DNA of 64,000 nucleotides from an uncultured Bacteroidota bacterium (GTDB taxonomy: Bacteria > Bacteroidota > Bacteroidia > Chitinophagales > Chitinophagaceae): assembly GCA_903882805.1 (NCBI GenBank), contig CAIRYK010000053.1, forward strand, positions 1-64,000, written 5' to 3'. This document shows positions 7,875 to 16,236 of this stretch, piece by piece; position 1 is the first letter of the stretch, and each line of letters starts with the position of its first letter. A program made the translations under genes and the position numbers. Under the pieces are notes generated by a model. That model searched no databases, was not told where the DNA came from, and saw nothing but the letters and a program-made list of their open reading frames with translations.

Positions 7875-10316
7875 ATGAATTCGATCCTCCGACTTTTGTT
7901 TGTCGTCTTGTTTTTTGCAGCCCCTATAATGGCTGAAGCCCGCCCTGGTAGCCTGTTTGGCCGCGTTGTAGATGAAGCCGGGAAACCGCTGGTTTTTGCC
8001 AGCGCACTGCTGCTCAGAGAGGGCGATAGCTCGCTTACCCTCACCGAACTAACAGATGAAAAGGGGGAGTACCGCCTCACCCCTCCCGCCGATGGTCGTT
8101 ACCGCATAAAAGTGTTTATGGCAGGTTATGCCACCTACACTTCGGCGGCTGTATCCATCGGCGGCGGGCCACTGGCTCAACCCGATATTGTACTGCTACC
8201 CAATACCGCCCAACTGCAAGAAGTGGCGGTACGCGCCCAAAAACAGTTTGTAGAGGTGCATGCCGACAAACTGGTAGTGAATGTAGAAAACAGCATTGTA
8301 AATGCAGGAGGGTCGGCGCTCGATGTGCTGTCGCACTCGCCGGGAGTAAATATTGACAACAACGACAATATTAGCCTGAAAGGCAAGCAGGGCGTAAACG
8401 TGATGATAAACGGTAAAATACAACCCATGAGCGCCGCAGACCTGGCCAATATGCTGAAAAGCATGCCCGCAAGCGCAGTAGAAACCATTGAGCTTATCTC
8501 TAATCCATCGGCCAAGTATGATGCCGAGGGCACAGGCGGGATCATAAACCTGAAACTGAAAAAAAACAAAAAAGCCGGACTGAACGGCAGTGTAAACGCT
8601 ACCTATGCGCAGGGTGTGTATGGCAAAAGCAATGGCGGCTTCAACCTCAATTACCGCAACAATAAATGGAATGTATATACCAGCTACAACCATTCTTACC
8701 GCGAAGGCTTCAATCACCTGACGCAGCAACGCGATTTCTATACCAATGGCGTATTCTCATCGGCATACAGGCAAGATAATAATTACCTGTACTTCGTTAC
8801 TTCCGATATGGGCAATGTGGGGGTAGACTATTCGCTGTCGAGCAAAACGACGGTAGGCGTAGTTGCCAGCGGCGATGTTACCTTGTTCAAAAGGACGGGG
8901 CTGAATAGATCAGACGTTATTGACTCTGCTACGCGACTGCCTGCTTCGCAGTTTACCACAGCCAGTGAGTCGCCGTCGTTATGGACTAATTATGCCGCCA
9001 ACATTAACCTCCGTCACAACTTCGACAGCGCAGGTCGGATGCTGACCGTAGATGCCGACTATGCTATTTATCCATCATCAGGCCCTCAGGATTTTAAAGC
9101 CAGCTACTATGACGCTCATGGTGCGCCAACAGGCAAACAACCCGACGCCCTGCATGGCGACCAAAAAGGCGTCACCGACATAAAATCGCTCAAGGCCGAC
9201 TATACGCACCCCCTTGGTAAAACAGCCAAACTGGAGGCCGGGCTGAAAACCAGCTTTGTAACAGCCGATAACGATCTGCGATTTTACAACATTGTAGCCG
9301 GGCAATATCTTCCCGACCCAGGCAAAACCTACCACTTTGTGTATACAGAACAGATAAACGCCGCCTACCTGAACTATAGCCGCGAATGGAACAAATGGAG
9401 CGCGCAAATAGGCCTGCGCACCGAGCAAACCATAGTACATGGCAACGATAAAACTGCCGACTCCACATTTGATAGAAGCTATGTGCAGCCCTTTCCCAGC
9501 TTTGCGGTGCAGCGCCATATAAACAGCGCCCATGATTTGGGCATAACCCTGAGCCGCCGTATAGAACGCCCTAACTACGAACAAATGAATCCATCGAAAT
9601 TCTACCTCGACCCTACTTTCTACAAAGCCGGCTATCCCTTTCTAAATCCGGCGCTTTCCTATTCTGCCGAATTATCGCACACCTATAAACAACGACTGAT
9701 AACTACTATCAACTATACCAAAACCACTGCGCCGCTCACCGAGGTGCTCCAGCCCAGCCTCACCGAAAGCAAAGTAACCATACAAACCACCAAAAACCTG
9801 ACCAGCATGGATTACATTGGCGTTGGCGGAGCCTACCAGTTCACCTTTTTTAAGTGGTGGAACAATACCACCAATTTCAACGTATACTACGGACATTATA
9901 CCGGCAACATTGCAGGAGCCAATCTGAACTCGGGCAGAGTAACCTACGACCTGAACATGACCAATAGTTTTGTGCTACCCCACAATTGGAGCGCAGAGGT
10001 GGGCGGCAATTACCAGGCGCCACAGGTATATGGTTACATGAACCTGAGGCCCAACTGGATGCTGAACATAGGCGTGCAGAAAAACCTCTTTGACAAACGA
10101 GCCACCTTGAAACTGAGCGTTACCGACCTGTTTTGGAAAGGATACCCCAGCGCAACATCGTATTACAACAACTATACAGAAACATTTGTGTCCAAACGCG
10201 ACACCCGCCAGGTAAGCCTATCGGCAACGTGGCGTTTTGGGCAGCGCAACGGGCTGGGTCAGAAACACAGCGGCGGAGCCGACGAAGAACGACGCCGGGC
10301 AGGCCAGGGCGGTTAG
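7875..10316 (+). CDS. Outer-membrane beta-barrel protein, TonB-receptor-like
   Basis: An 813-residue outer-membrane protein. It has a signal peptide (about 1-22), a carboxypeptidase-regulatory-like domain (about 25-105, LFGRVVDEAGKPLVFASALL), a plug-like segment (about 110-235, ALDVLSHSPGVNIDNNDNIS and NPSAKYDAEGTGGIINLKLK) and a long barrel region rich in alternating aromatic strands. The plug/barrel pattern fits the 'outer membrane beta-barrel family' related to TonB-dependent receptors rather than SusC, and no SusD partner follows. The C-terminal tail after the last strand (RFGQRNGLGQKH...) is polar and unusually basic. The ligand is unknown. A second member of this general class lies at 55685-58387. 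Confidence 0.88.
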   Translation: MNSILRLLFVVLFFAAPIMAEARPGSLFGRVVDEAGKPLVFASALLLREGDSSLTLTELTDEKGEYRLTPPADGRYRIKVFMAGYATYTSAAVSIGGGPLAQPDIVLLPNTAQLQEVAVRAQKQFVEVHADKLVVNVENSIVNAGGSALDVLSHSPGVNIDNNDNISLKGKQGVNVMINGKIQPMSAADLANMLKSMPASAVETIELISNPSAKYDAEGTGGIINLKLKKNKKAGLNGSVNATYAQGVYGKSNGGFNLNYRNNKWNVYTSYNHSYREGFNHLTQQRDFYTNGVFSSAYRQDNNYLYFVTSDMGNVGVDYSLSSKTTVGVVASGDVTLFKRTGLNRSDVIDSATRLPASQFTTASESPSLWTNYAANINLRHNFDSAGRMLTVDADYAIYPSSGPQDFKASYYDAHGAPTGKQPDALHGDQKGVTDIKSLKADYTHPLGKTAKLEAGLKTSFVTADNDLRFYNIVAGQYLPDPGKTYHFVYTEQINAAYLNYSREWNKWSAQIGLRTEQTIVHGNDKTADSTFDRSYVQPFPSFAVQRHINSAHDLGITLSRRIERPNYEQMNPSKFYLDPTFYKAGYPFLNPALSYSAELSHTYKQRLITTINYTKTTAPLTEVLQPSLTESKVTIQTTKNLTSMDYIGVGGAYQFTFFKWWNNTTNFNVYYGHYTGNIAGANLNSGRVTYDLNMTNSFVLPHNWSAEVGGNYQAPQVYGYMNLRPNWMLNIGVQKNLFDKRATLKLSVTDLFWKGYPSATSYYNNYTETFVSKRDTRQVSLSATWRFGQRNGLGQKHSGGADEERRRAGQGG

Positions 10317-10354
10317 TAATGCCAGATTTACCCTGTTTGCAATGCAGAATGTGA

Positions 10355-11758
10355 TTAATGCGTTGTAACTACTATTGGGCGTAGCAATTGCTGAGCCCCC
10401 GTGGTTATGCGGGCCAAATATATGCCGGCGGCGGCAATGGTATAATCCAGGTTGTGCTGGCCGGCGGCCTGAAGGTTGTTATCTGCAAGTATAGCTACTC
10501 TGCGACCCAACATATCGTATAGCTCCACGTTTACTGTCTGGGGTGCGTTTAGAGTGTAACTGATATGTATATCGCCGGTGGTGGGGTTAGGAAAAATGTT
10601 ACATTCAGCGAGGGCATCCACTATTTGGGGCACGCCTACACTGCAGCCACGCTGCGCTGTAAGCGCTCCGCCCAGAGCCGTGAAGTTGGCATAAAACGAT
10701 TGGTAATAAACGTTGGCGGCTGTATCGTCGTGAATAATGAGCGTGTTCTCATCGTTTTTTGTATTGGCCGATACGGTCCAGTTGTGCGAGCCCGTCAGTA
10801 CAAGTGGGTCTGAGCACACATCCGACTGGTCGACAATCAAAAATTTGTTGTGGTATAAGTCGCTACCGCTATACACCTTAAAGTTGGCCCCGAGGCCGGC
10901 AGTAAATGTAGAATAGGGAGTATAAGAATTGCTATAGCTATCGTCTATACCAGCTACATATACGCCTGCGCTTTTCTTGGCCATTATCAGGTTGGCATCG
11001 CTATTGTCGGTAAAGGTATACATGGCAAAATACAGGTCTTTATCTGCTGTGTTTATAGCGTTCTGTATCTGCGTGTTTGTGCCGTCGGCCGGACTAAAGT
11101 ACAGCTCCACACGCTTACCTTCTATGGTAAAAATGTGCCGTCCTAAGTCGGTTTTATCCGGCCCAAACTTTGATGCGGAAGGCGAAGGCGTCATCCCGCT
11201 GCCTCCCCACATCATATTGAAATGAGCAATATATGCATGCGCCAGCGCAGAATCTTGTATCACCACAATATTGTTATAGTCGCCGGCTACCTGATTGGTA
11301 GTCCAGTTGGTACTACCGGTCCATACTATGGCATCAGCGGCATTGGTCGATGCGCCATCTATTACCAGGAATTTATTGTGCATTATACCGTAAGCGCTTG
11401 TGGTGGGGCTACCCAGCCGGGGTATGCCCGCATTCAGTCCGGCAAGTCCAGAGTTGGTAGAACTGCCATCATATATCCAGCGCACTTGCACACCGCGGTT
11501 ATAGGCATTGTTCACCGCCGTAGTTACCGCCGATCCGCTACTCAGATTGAAGTTGTAAACCGCTATATCCAGCGTATACTTAGCCCGGCTTATATAGGCA
11601 GCAAGCGTATCGGCAGCGCAATTATTGAGGTACACCGCATTTTCGCCTCTGGCTACAGTATTGTTTACAGGGCGCGTAAAGTAGTAGTGTATTTTATTGC
11701 CGCCCCGGGCCGCGCCTGCAGCAACAAGCAGCGCAAAGATGGATAACAGTTTTTTCAA
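10355..11758 (-). CDS. Secreted phospholipase D-like protein with T9SS signal
   Basis: The 467-residue protein has a signal peptide (1-19) and two phospholipase D-type half sites. HKD motif 1 is HNKFLVID (His127, Lys129, Asp134) followed by TGSTNWT; motif 2 is HNKFLIVD (His303, Lys305, Asp310) followed by TGSHNWT. Two complete HxKxxxxD motifs make a single active site in this superfamily, which cuts phosphodiester bonds in lipids or nucleic acids. Residues about 386-467 (CNIFPNPTTGDIHISY... AGIYLARITTG) form a type A T9SS sorting domain, so the enzyme acts on the cell surface or outside. A secreted nuclease or phospholipase are both possible. It is preceded by another T9SS cargo gene in the same direction. 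Confidence 0.9.
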   Translation of the reverse strand: MKKLLSIFALLVAAGAARGGNKIHYYFTRPVNNTVARGENAVYLNNCAADTLAAYISRAKYTLDIAVYNFNLSSGSAVTTAVNNAYNRGVQVRWIYDGSSTNSGLAGLNAGIPRLGSPTTSAYGIMHNKFLVIDGASTNAADAIVWTGSTNWTTNQVAGDYNNIVVIQDSALAHAYIAHFNMMWGGSGMTPSPSASKFGPDKTDLGRHIFTIEGKRVELYFSPADGTNTQIQNAINTADKDLYFAMYTFTDNSDANLIMAKKSAGVYVAGIDDSYSNSYTPYSTFTAGLGANFKVYSGSDLYHNKFLIVDQSDVCSDPLVLTGSHNWTVSANTKNDENTLIIHDDTAANVYYQSFYANFTALGGALTAQRGCSVGVPQIVDALAECNIFPNPTTGDIHISYTLNAPQTVNVELYDMLGRRVAILADNNLQAAGQHNLDYTIAAAGIYLARITTGAQQLLRPIVVTTH

Positions 11759-11798
11759 AGTTGGTTAGCGTTTTCGGTTGATTGTTATTTAGCAGCTA

Positions 11799-11818
11799 CC
11801 GCCCTACTTTTGGGGCGG
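11799..11818. other. Short GC-rich hairpin between two cargo genes
   Basis: Arms CCGCCC and GGGCGG lie ten bases past the stop codon of the 11829-13055 gene on the minus strand. There is no T-run on that side, so it is at best a weak terminator or mRNA 3'-end structure. Confidence 0.35.
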
Positions 11819-11828
11819 CAACTATTTT

Positions 11829-13055
11829 TTATTCTACAATAAGCTTCAGCGTTGCATTGGTTTGGTCGGCCATTACTTTCACATAATACATGCCCTTTGG
11901 CGCGTTTATGGTATATTTTTGGTTTTGGTCCAGTTGGGGCAGCGTTGTTTGCATTACCATACGGCCGGTAATATCATATACTGCCAGCATTACATTGGTG
12001 AGGTTGATTTCAGATTGCAATTGCGCAACTTCTTTCGCCGGATTGGGGTACAATCGTATACCAGCATTGCCATTTATCTGCCCAACAGATGTTGATGGCG
12101 GACGAGTAGCCAACCAAATAGTAATGTTCATTAACAGCAATCGGTGATTGCCGCCTGCATCGGTCCAGTAGCCGTTGTAAAGCGTGCAGCCGGGGTTGCC
12201 GGTCGAGTCATCGGATGGCGAGCTATCGCCCATGGCCGCCACCTTGCCGTTGCCAAAACGAGCGTAAGCCACCATAGCATTTACATTGGCAGTAGTAGAA
12301 CCCGTTTTATACACTACGCCCTTCACAGAGGGGTTGAGCGTGGGGTTGAGCGTCATAGTGGTGCCGCCAGAGTATTTTACCTTGGCTACATTACCCATAG
12401 GGCCATGTATTATGGAGTCGGTAGACGTAGCCGAAATATTTGTGGTAGTTTGCGAAAAATCTACGGTATCGAAATAAATACCAAAGGGATAAGGCTGCAC
12501 GCTGTTGGTACTCAAAAAATCGTTCCATACATGCGGCGAGTCCCATCCGTCGCCATTGCGGTCGCTCACATTGTGATCGGCTATCATAAACAGGCCGCCG
12601 CCATTTTGCACAAAACGCATCATAGCTGTTTTTTCGGCGCTCGTAAACGTAATATTTGGCTCGTCAACTACATATACATTGTAGTTGGCCAGGTCTTGCG
12701 GATTGGCGGTATTGCCGTAGGTAATCTGTCCGTTGTAGGGCAGCGTTTCTACAGTATATCCCCTGTTCACACAGTCTACTGCCCAGCTCGACAGCGCTCC
12801 GGTCCAGTAGGTTTCGGGCGTGCCGGTGGTTATGCCGCTTTGCGCCGGCGTAGGCACACGCTGCGGATTGCTTTGGTTGCCGGAAGTGCTTAAATAGGCA
12901 TTGGGTCCAAAACGTATATTGGTTTGATCGGCATCTATTACCCAGTCGGCATTGCCGGCCATTTCGGCTTTTGTAGCGTCGAACAGTATTTTTACCTGTG
13001 CCATGAGCGGCTGTCCGCTAATAGATAATGCGGCTATAATTAAGAGCTTACGCAT
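11829..13055 (-). CDS. T9SS cargo protein with a glutamine-amidotransferase-like fold region
   Basis: A 408-residue secreted protein of unknown function. From the ATG at 13055 it starts MRKLLIIAALSISGQPLMAQ, a good signal peptide; the frame is open to 13085, but the added N-terminus would spoil that peptide. The middle region contains NYNVYVVDEPNITFTSAEKTAMMRFVQNGGGLFMIADHN, quoted in parts VYVVDEPN and FVQNGGGLFMIADHN. The pattern of a strand, a linker helix and 'GGGLFMI' is typical of the DUF4350/class I glutamine-amidotransferase-like domains found in extracellular proteins. A later FGNGKVAAMGDSSPSDD segment fits the same fold. The last ~80 residues (IRLYPNPAKEVAQLQS... PKGMYYVKVMA) are a T9SS type A sorting domain. 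No catalytic Cys is evident. Confidence 0.82.
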   Translation of the reverse strand: MRKLLIIAALSISGQPLMAQVKILFDATKAEMAGNADWVIDADQTNIRFGPNAYLSTSGNQSNPQRVPTPAQSGITTGTPETYWTGALSSWAVDCVNRGYTVETLPYNGQITYGNTANPQDLANYNVYVVDEPNITFTSAEKTAMMRFVQNGGGLFMIADHNVSDRNGDGWDSPHVWNDFLSTNSVQPYPFGIYFDTVDFSQTTTNISATSTDSIIHGPMGNVAKVKYSGGTTMTLNPTLNPSVKGVVYKTGSTTANVNAMVAYARFGNGKVAAMGDSSPSDDSTGNPGCTLYNGYWTDAGGNHRLLLMNITIWLATRPPSTSVGQINGNAGIRLYPNPAKEVAQLQSEINLTNVMLAVYDITGRMVMQTTLPQLDQNQKYTINAPKGMYYVKVMADQTNATLKLIVE

Positions 13056-13202
13056 GCCGCCAATGTACAATCTGTGCAAAATCATCCAATAAAATTAGTA
13101 TTTCCTTTCCTTTGTTGCAAATTTCAAAGTTCGTAAACCGCAAAATCAGCCTGCATTATGTCTGTGTTACTATTCTTGGGCTATAAGCGCTTCCGTTGCC
13201 GC

Positions 13203-13240
13203 TTAAAACAACAATCAGCCGGCAGGGCGGCCGGCTGATT
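13203..13240 (-). terminator. Rho-independent terminator of the 13264-14292 gene
   Basis: A perfect 11-bp stem (AATCAGCCGGC/GCCGGCTGATT, 13213-13240, 6-nt loop) is followed on the minus strand by TGTTGTTTTAA. It lies 23 bp past the stop codon. Confidence 0.85.
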
Positions 13241-13263
13241 ATGCAGTTCAGTATAAAAGCTAT

Positions 13264-14292
13264 TTACTGAACAATGATTTTAGCAATAGATGAACTGTTT
13301 TCATTGTTCATTTTTGCAAAATACATACCGGGGGTCAGGTGAAGACCCGAAACGGTAATTTGTTGTGCGCCAGTTTTGGCATTGATTGTTTCATTGTGAC
13401 GGATGCGACCGGTGAGGTCGTATATGGCGAAATTGTAGGTTGCGTTTTCAGGTACGTTATAGCCCAGAGTTACGTTGTCGGTAGTAGCTGCGCCCAGTAC
13501 AGTGAGGCCCAAATCGGGTTGACTATTGATGTCGTTTACCGCTGCTGCGCCTGCCGAGCCAGTCCATGTAAGACTAAAATCGTCTATACCTGTTGTGGTG
13601 CGTCCGCCGCTGCCTGTAGATGCTGTAAGGTTTACAATACGTATCCATATTTCCTGAGTTTTATTGTCGAGCGCCGAACCAAAGCTGGCGCTAACATTGT
13701 TGCTTCTGAAAGAGAATCCGCCGGTTGTAGAATCGCCCACAACAGCCACTCTTGTAAAAGATGATGGTGAAGAGCCAACAGCATAATCTACAGCCCAAGA
13801 GGTAACGCGTGCATTGGTATAGTCGAGCGACTGCAACTTGAAATTAAGACCGAGGTTGGTAATGCCTGCAGTGTTGGCCAGGTGCAATACAAAAGCAGGA
13901 CCCGGATCGTAACCGGCTGCGCTGGTTTGTTTTACAGCCAAAGCACGGTCTGTGCGGGTGCGCTGTAAGCCCCCGGTGTCGGTTGATGCTGAACCGTCGA
14001 AAGATGCTGAGTTTTTAAAGCCTTTGCCAAAAACATCGGCGCAGTAGGTGCAAGGGCCTGGCAGACCAGAAGTAGTATCGGCCCAAACGCCAAATTTTGT
14101 GCTGCCCGACCAAGAATATATTGTGCCCAGCGCTGTAGAAGTGGCCCCGGTATAGGCAATCCAGCCTGTAGGTAATGATGTGCCTATGCCGTCGAAGTTT
14201 TGTGTGTAGGGCGATGCGCCAACCAAACCAAGTTGTGCCTGCGCTGTATTAACTATAGCAGCTAACGATAAAAGTAAAAGTATTTTCTTCAT
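13264..14292 (-). CDS. T9SS cargo protein of unknown function
   Basis: A 342-residue secreted protein. Its signal peptide is MKKILLLLSLAAIVNTAQAQ. Residues about 25-250 form a single beta-rich domain that starts SPYTQNFDGIGTSLPTGW and ends TGIDDFSLTW; this beginning and end are typical of the jelly-roll modules seen in Bacteroidota surface proteins, often found next to nucleases or lectins. The last ~75 residues (LTVLGAATTDNVTLGYNVPE... LTPGMYFAKM) are a T9SS type A sorting domain, although the usual YPNP start is replaced. A strong terminator follows. With no enzyme domain attached, it may be a structural or binding protein; its ligand is unknown. Confidence 0.85.
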   Translation of the reverse strand: MKKILLLLSLAAIVNTAQAQLGLVGASPYTQNFDGIGTSLPTGWIAYTGATSTALGTIYSWSGSTKFGVWADTTSGLPGPCTYCADVFGKGFKNSASFDGSASTDTGGLQRTRTDRALAVKQTSAAGYDPGPAFVLHLANTAGITNLGLNFKLQSLDYTNARVTSWAVDYAVGSSPSSFTRVAVVGDSTTGGFSFRSNNVSASFGSALDNKTQEIWIRIVNLTASTGSGGRTTTGIDDFSLTWTGSAGAAAVNDINSQPDLGLTVLGAATTDNVTLGYNVPENATYNFAIYDLTGRIRHNETINAKTGAQQITVSGLHLTPGMYFAKMNNENSSSIAKIIVQ

Positions 14293-14752
14293 TGTTTTTG
14301 TTTTTGCAAATGTCAGTCTGCAATGTTGCCAAATTGTTGCCGGCGCCTTAAGTAATCGTTAAGCCGCAGCGCATTTTCTCGGTAATGACCTCTATTATTA
14401 TCTTTCAGATACAGGTTTTCTCGACCTTGATTCTGAAGATTTTCGGATGGGCTTGATCATTATTGAAGTAACCTTCGTTGAAGCTGGTAGTTATGATTCG
14501 CTTGATGTGTATTAATTGAATTTATTAAAGCATTTTCTGAGCTGCGCCGGGGCGCCGCAATCGCAGAGCGACTCCGTTAGCAGTCCAAGGCCTGTAGCAA
14601 TTTTCTATAGGTTTATACAAACGGTCTGTCATCTTCAATCAATGCCCTTTGCCTTCCCCTATTTTGGTGGCGCTTACATACATTTTAGTGGTTTTGAGTG
14701 GGTAGTTCTTACATTTACAACGCTATTTTACCTTTAAACAAACAATACGAAA
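14293..14752. other. Intergenic region without a supported gene
   Basis: 460 bp between divergent genes. A 73-codon frame at 14516-14737 has no family signature or signal peptide and I do not count it as a gene. No clear -7 box (TAnnTTTG) is seen; TACATTTA at 14709 and TACCTTTA at 14730 are near misses that could serve the SRPBCC gene. Confidence 0.5.
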
Positions 14753-15193
14753 ATGATGCCGCAGGATTTTACAACTACACTGTTATTCAGCAATACGCCG
14801 CAGGAAGTATATGAAGCCATAAATAATGTGCGCAGCTGGTGGACCGAAAACCTGGAGGGCGGTACGCACGAGGTAAACGACGAGTTTACCGTAACATTTG
14901 GAGACATGCATATGTCTACACAGCGCATAACCGATCTGAAGCCCAACAAACGGGTAGAATGGCTGGTTACCTACAGCAAACTGAACTTTGTGGAGCTAAA
15001 AGACGAATGGACCAACACCACTATTGTGTTTGAAATAACCGAAGGCCCACAAACCGAATTGCGTTTTACCCATCGCGGGCTGATACCGCAAATACAATGC
15101 TATGGCGGCTGCAGCAAGGGCTGGGCACAATACATAAACGGTAGTTTGCACAAACTACTGACAACAGGTACGGGCGCGCCAGGTAAAAAGTGA
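14753..15193 (+). CDS. SRPBCC (AHSA1-like) domain protein
   Basis: A 146-residue cytoplasmic protein made of a single START/Bet v1-like domain of the AHSA1 type. It begins with the typical strand-helix DFTTTLLFSNTPQEVYEAINNVRSWWTE, quoted in parts TPQEVYEAINNVRSWW, and continues with RITDLKPNKRVEWLVTYSKL and TELRFTHRGLIPQ, ending in the long C-terminal helix GCSKGWAQYINGSLHKLL. The W-x-W/x-GW pattern near the end is usual for this family. Members bind hydrophobic ligands or act as stress proteins; the specific role is unknown. ATGATG at the start leaves two adjacent start options, and I use the first. It appears monocistronic. Confidence 0.88.
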   Translation: MMPQDFTTTLLFSNTPQEVYEAINNVRSWWTENLEGGTHEVNDEFTVTFGDMHMSTQRITDLKPNKRVEWLVTYSKLNFVELKDEWTNTTIVFEITEGPQTELRFTHRGLIPQIQCYGGCSKGWAQYINGSLHKLLTTGTGAPGKK

Positions 15194-15213
15194 GTCGAAT
15201 TGAAAAACTTCCC

Positions 15214-15528
15214 CTATCCCAAATGTCCGCCATACTGACGGGCAAAAAATACCATTATGCTAATAACAATGAGTATCCACCCCCAATACATAATGGGTAT
15301 GAAAAATAGCGAATGATGGCTGTTTTTGTTAGCATTTGCTATCCGAGCGTTGATGTAGAAAGCCAGCGCCCCCGATATGAATAGCGCTATAGCCAGGGGG
15401 TACGGATTGGTTTGGTAGGCATTTTCATCGCGCGTAATAGCGAGGGTTACAAGTTCGGCAACAAGCGAGCATACAAAGGTGGTCAAAGCCACCATCCACC
15501 CCTTGCCTTTCCAAATAATGTGTACCAT
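15214..15528 (-). CDS. Small three-helix membrane protein
   Basis: A 104-residue protein with three likely membrane helices: about 11-30 (WMVALTTFVCSLVAELVTLA), 42-58 (NPYPLAIALFISGALAFYIN) and 72-93 (SLFFIPIMYWGWILIVISIMV). The frame is open to 15558, but MVHIIWKGKGW at 15528 gives a basic, membrane-proximal N-terminus and is the better start. I do not recognise a named family. It points toward the SRPBCC gene with its end 20 bp away, and diverges from the DUF1648 gene. Function unknown. Confidence 0.65.
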   Translation of the reverse strand: MVHIIWKGKGWMVALTTFVCSLVAELVTLAITRDENAYQTNPYPLAIALFISGALAFYINARIANANKNSHHSLFFIPIMYWGWILIVISIMVFFARQYGGHLG

Positions 15529-15627
15529 TTTATCGCTATAAAGTATACGAATGTACAAAAATGTAACACCCGCGCAATTTGAAATTGGAATAACGAAGTA
15601 GCTGACTGAGGGAAAACCTTCATTGCT

Positions 15628-15635
15628 TATCTTTG
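15628..15635 (+). promoter_or_regulatory. -7 box (TATCTTTG) for the DUF1648 gene
   Basis: TATCTTTG fits TAnnTTTG and ends 9 bp before the ATG at 15645. It overlaps the alternative TTG start at 15633, which would therefore be untranscribed. Confidence 0.5.
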
Positions 15636-15644
15636 AGCATCATT

Positions 15645-16139
15645 ATGCCACGCCCAAAAGTAACCATACCGCTCACCGCTACCGACAAGATGGCCGAAGC
15701 CGCAGGCTGGGCATTGGTAGTGGCGCTATGGGCATTGGCTATCTGCAATCTTGCGCGCCTGCCACAAACAATACCCACCCATTTCAACGCCGCCGGGCAG
15801 CCCGACGGCTATGGCGGCAAGTACAGCCTACTCACGCTGCCGGTTGTGGCCACCATACTGTTTGCAGGCATTACCTTGCTCAACCGGTACCCGCATATCT
15901 TCAACTACCCCACCGAGATAACCGCTGAAAATGCCTTACGGCAATATACCTCTGCCACACGCCTGCTCCGCTACCTGAAGCTGACTGTAGTACTCATTTT
16001 CTTTGCAATAGCGCAGCAAACCATCTCTACCGCCATAGGCGGCGCTTCCGGATTGGGCGTATGGTTTTTGCCCGTTGTTTTGGTTGTTCTGTTGGGTATT
16101 GTAGTTGCCGGTATTGCAAAGATGGTTCGGGCAAAGTAG
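15645..16139 (+). CDS. DUF1648 membrane protein
   Basis: A 164-residue membrane protein. After a short basic N-terminus it has a helix (about 21-38) and then the signature ARLPQTIPTHFNAAGQPDGYG (quoted in parts LPQTIPTHFN and GQPDGYGGK), the P-x-H-x-N/G-x-P-D pattern of DUF1648 domains found in SdpI-like immunity/regulatory membrane proteins. Three further helices follow (about 51-65, 95-112 and 125-155). It lacks the rest of an SdpI protein, so its role is unknown. The ATG at 15645 is preferred to a TTG at 15633 because the -7 box overlaps the latter. Its 3' end lies inside the long version of the next frame. Confidence 0.82.
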   Translation: MPRPKVTIPLTATDKMAEAAGWALVVALWALAICNLARLPQTIPTHFNAAGQPDGYGGKYSLLTLPVVATILFAGITLLNRYPHIFNYPTEITAENALRQYTSATRLLRYLKLTVVLIFFAIAQQTISTAIGGASGLGVWFLPVVLVVLLGIVVAGIAKMVRAK

Positions 16140-16236
16140 TCTGCGGCTGGTTATTGCTTTCTACACACCTTTTTCACACCCACACATACTATTTTGGGTA
16201 GCATGTAATAAATTGCAGCAAATACAACGCTTGTTT

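Noticed and set aside
14516-14737. 73-codon frame before the SRPBCC gene
   Set aside because: No signature, no signal peptide, and it occupies the likely promoter area.
16105-16236. Upstream extension of the aminotransferase gene
   Set aside because: It overlaps the end of the DUF1648 gene, shows no family similarity, and a good start exists at 16237.
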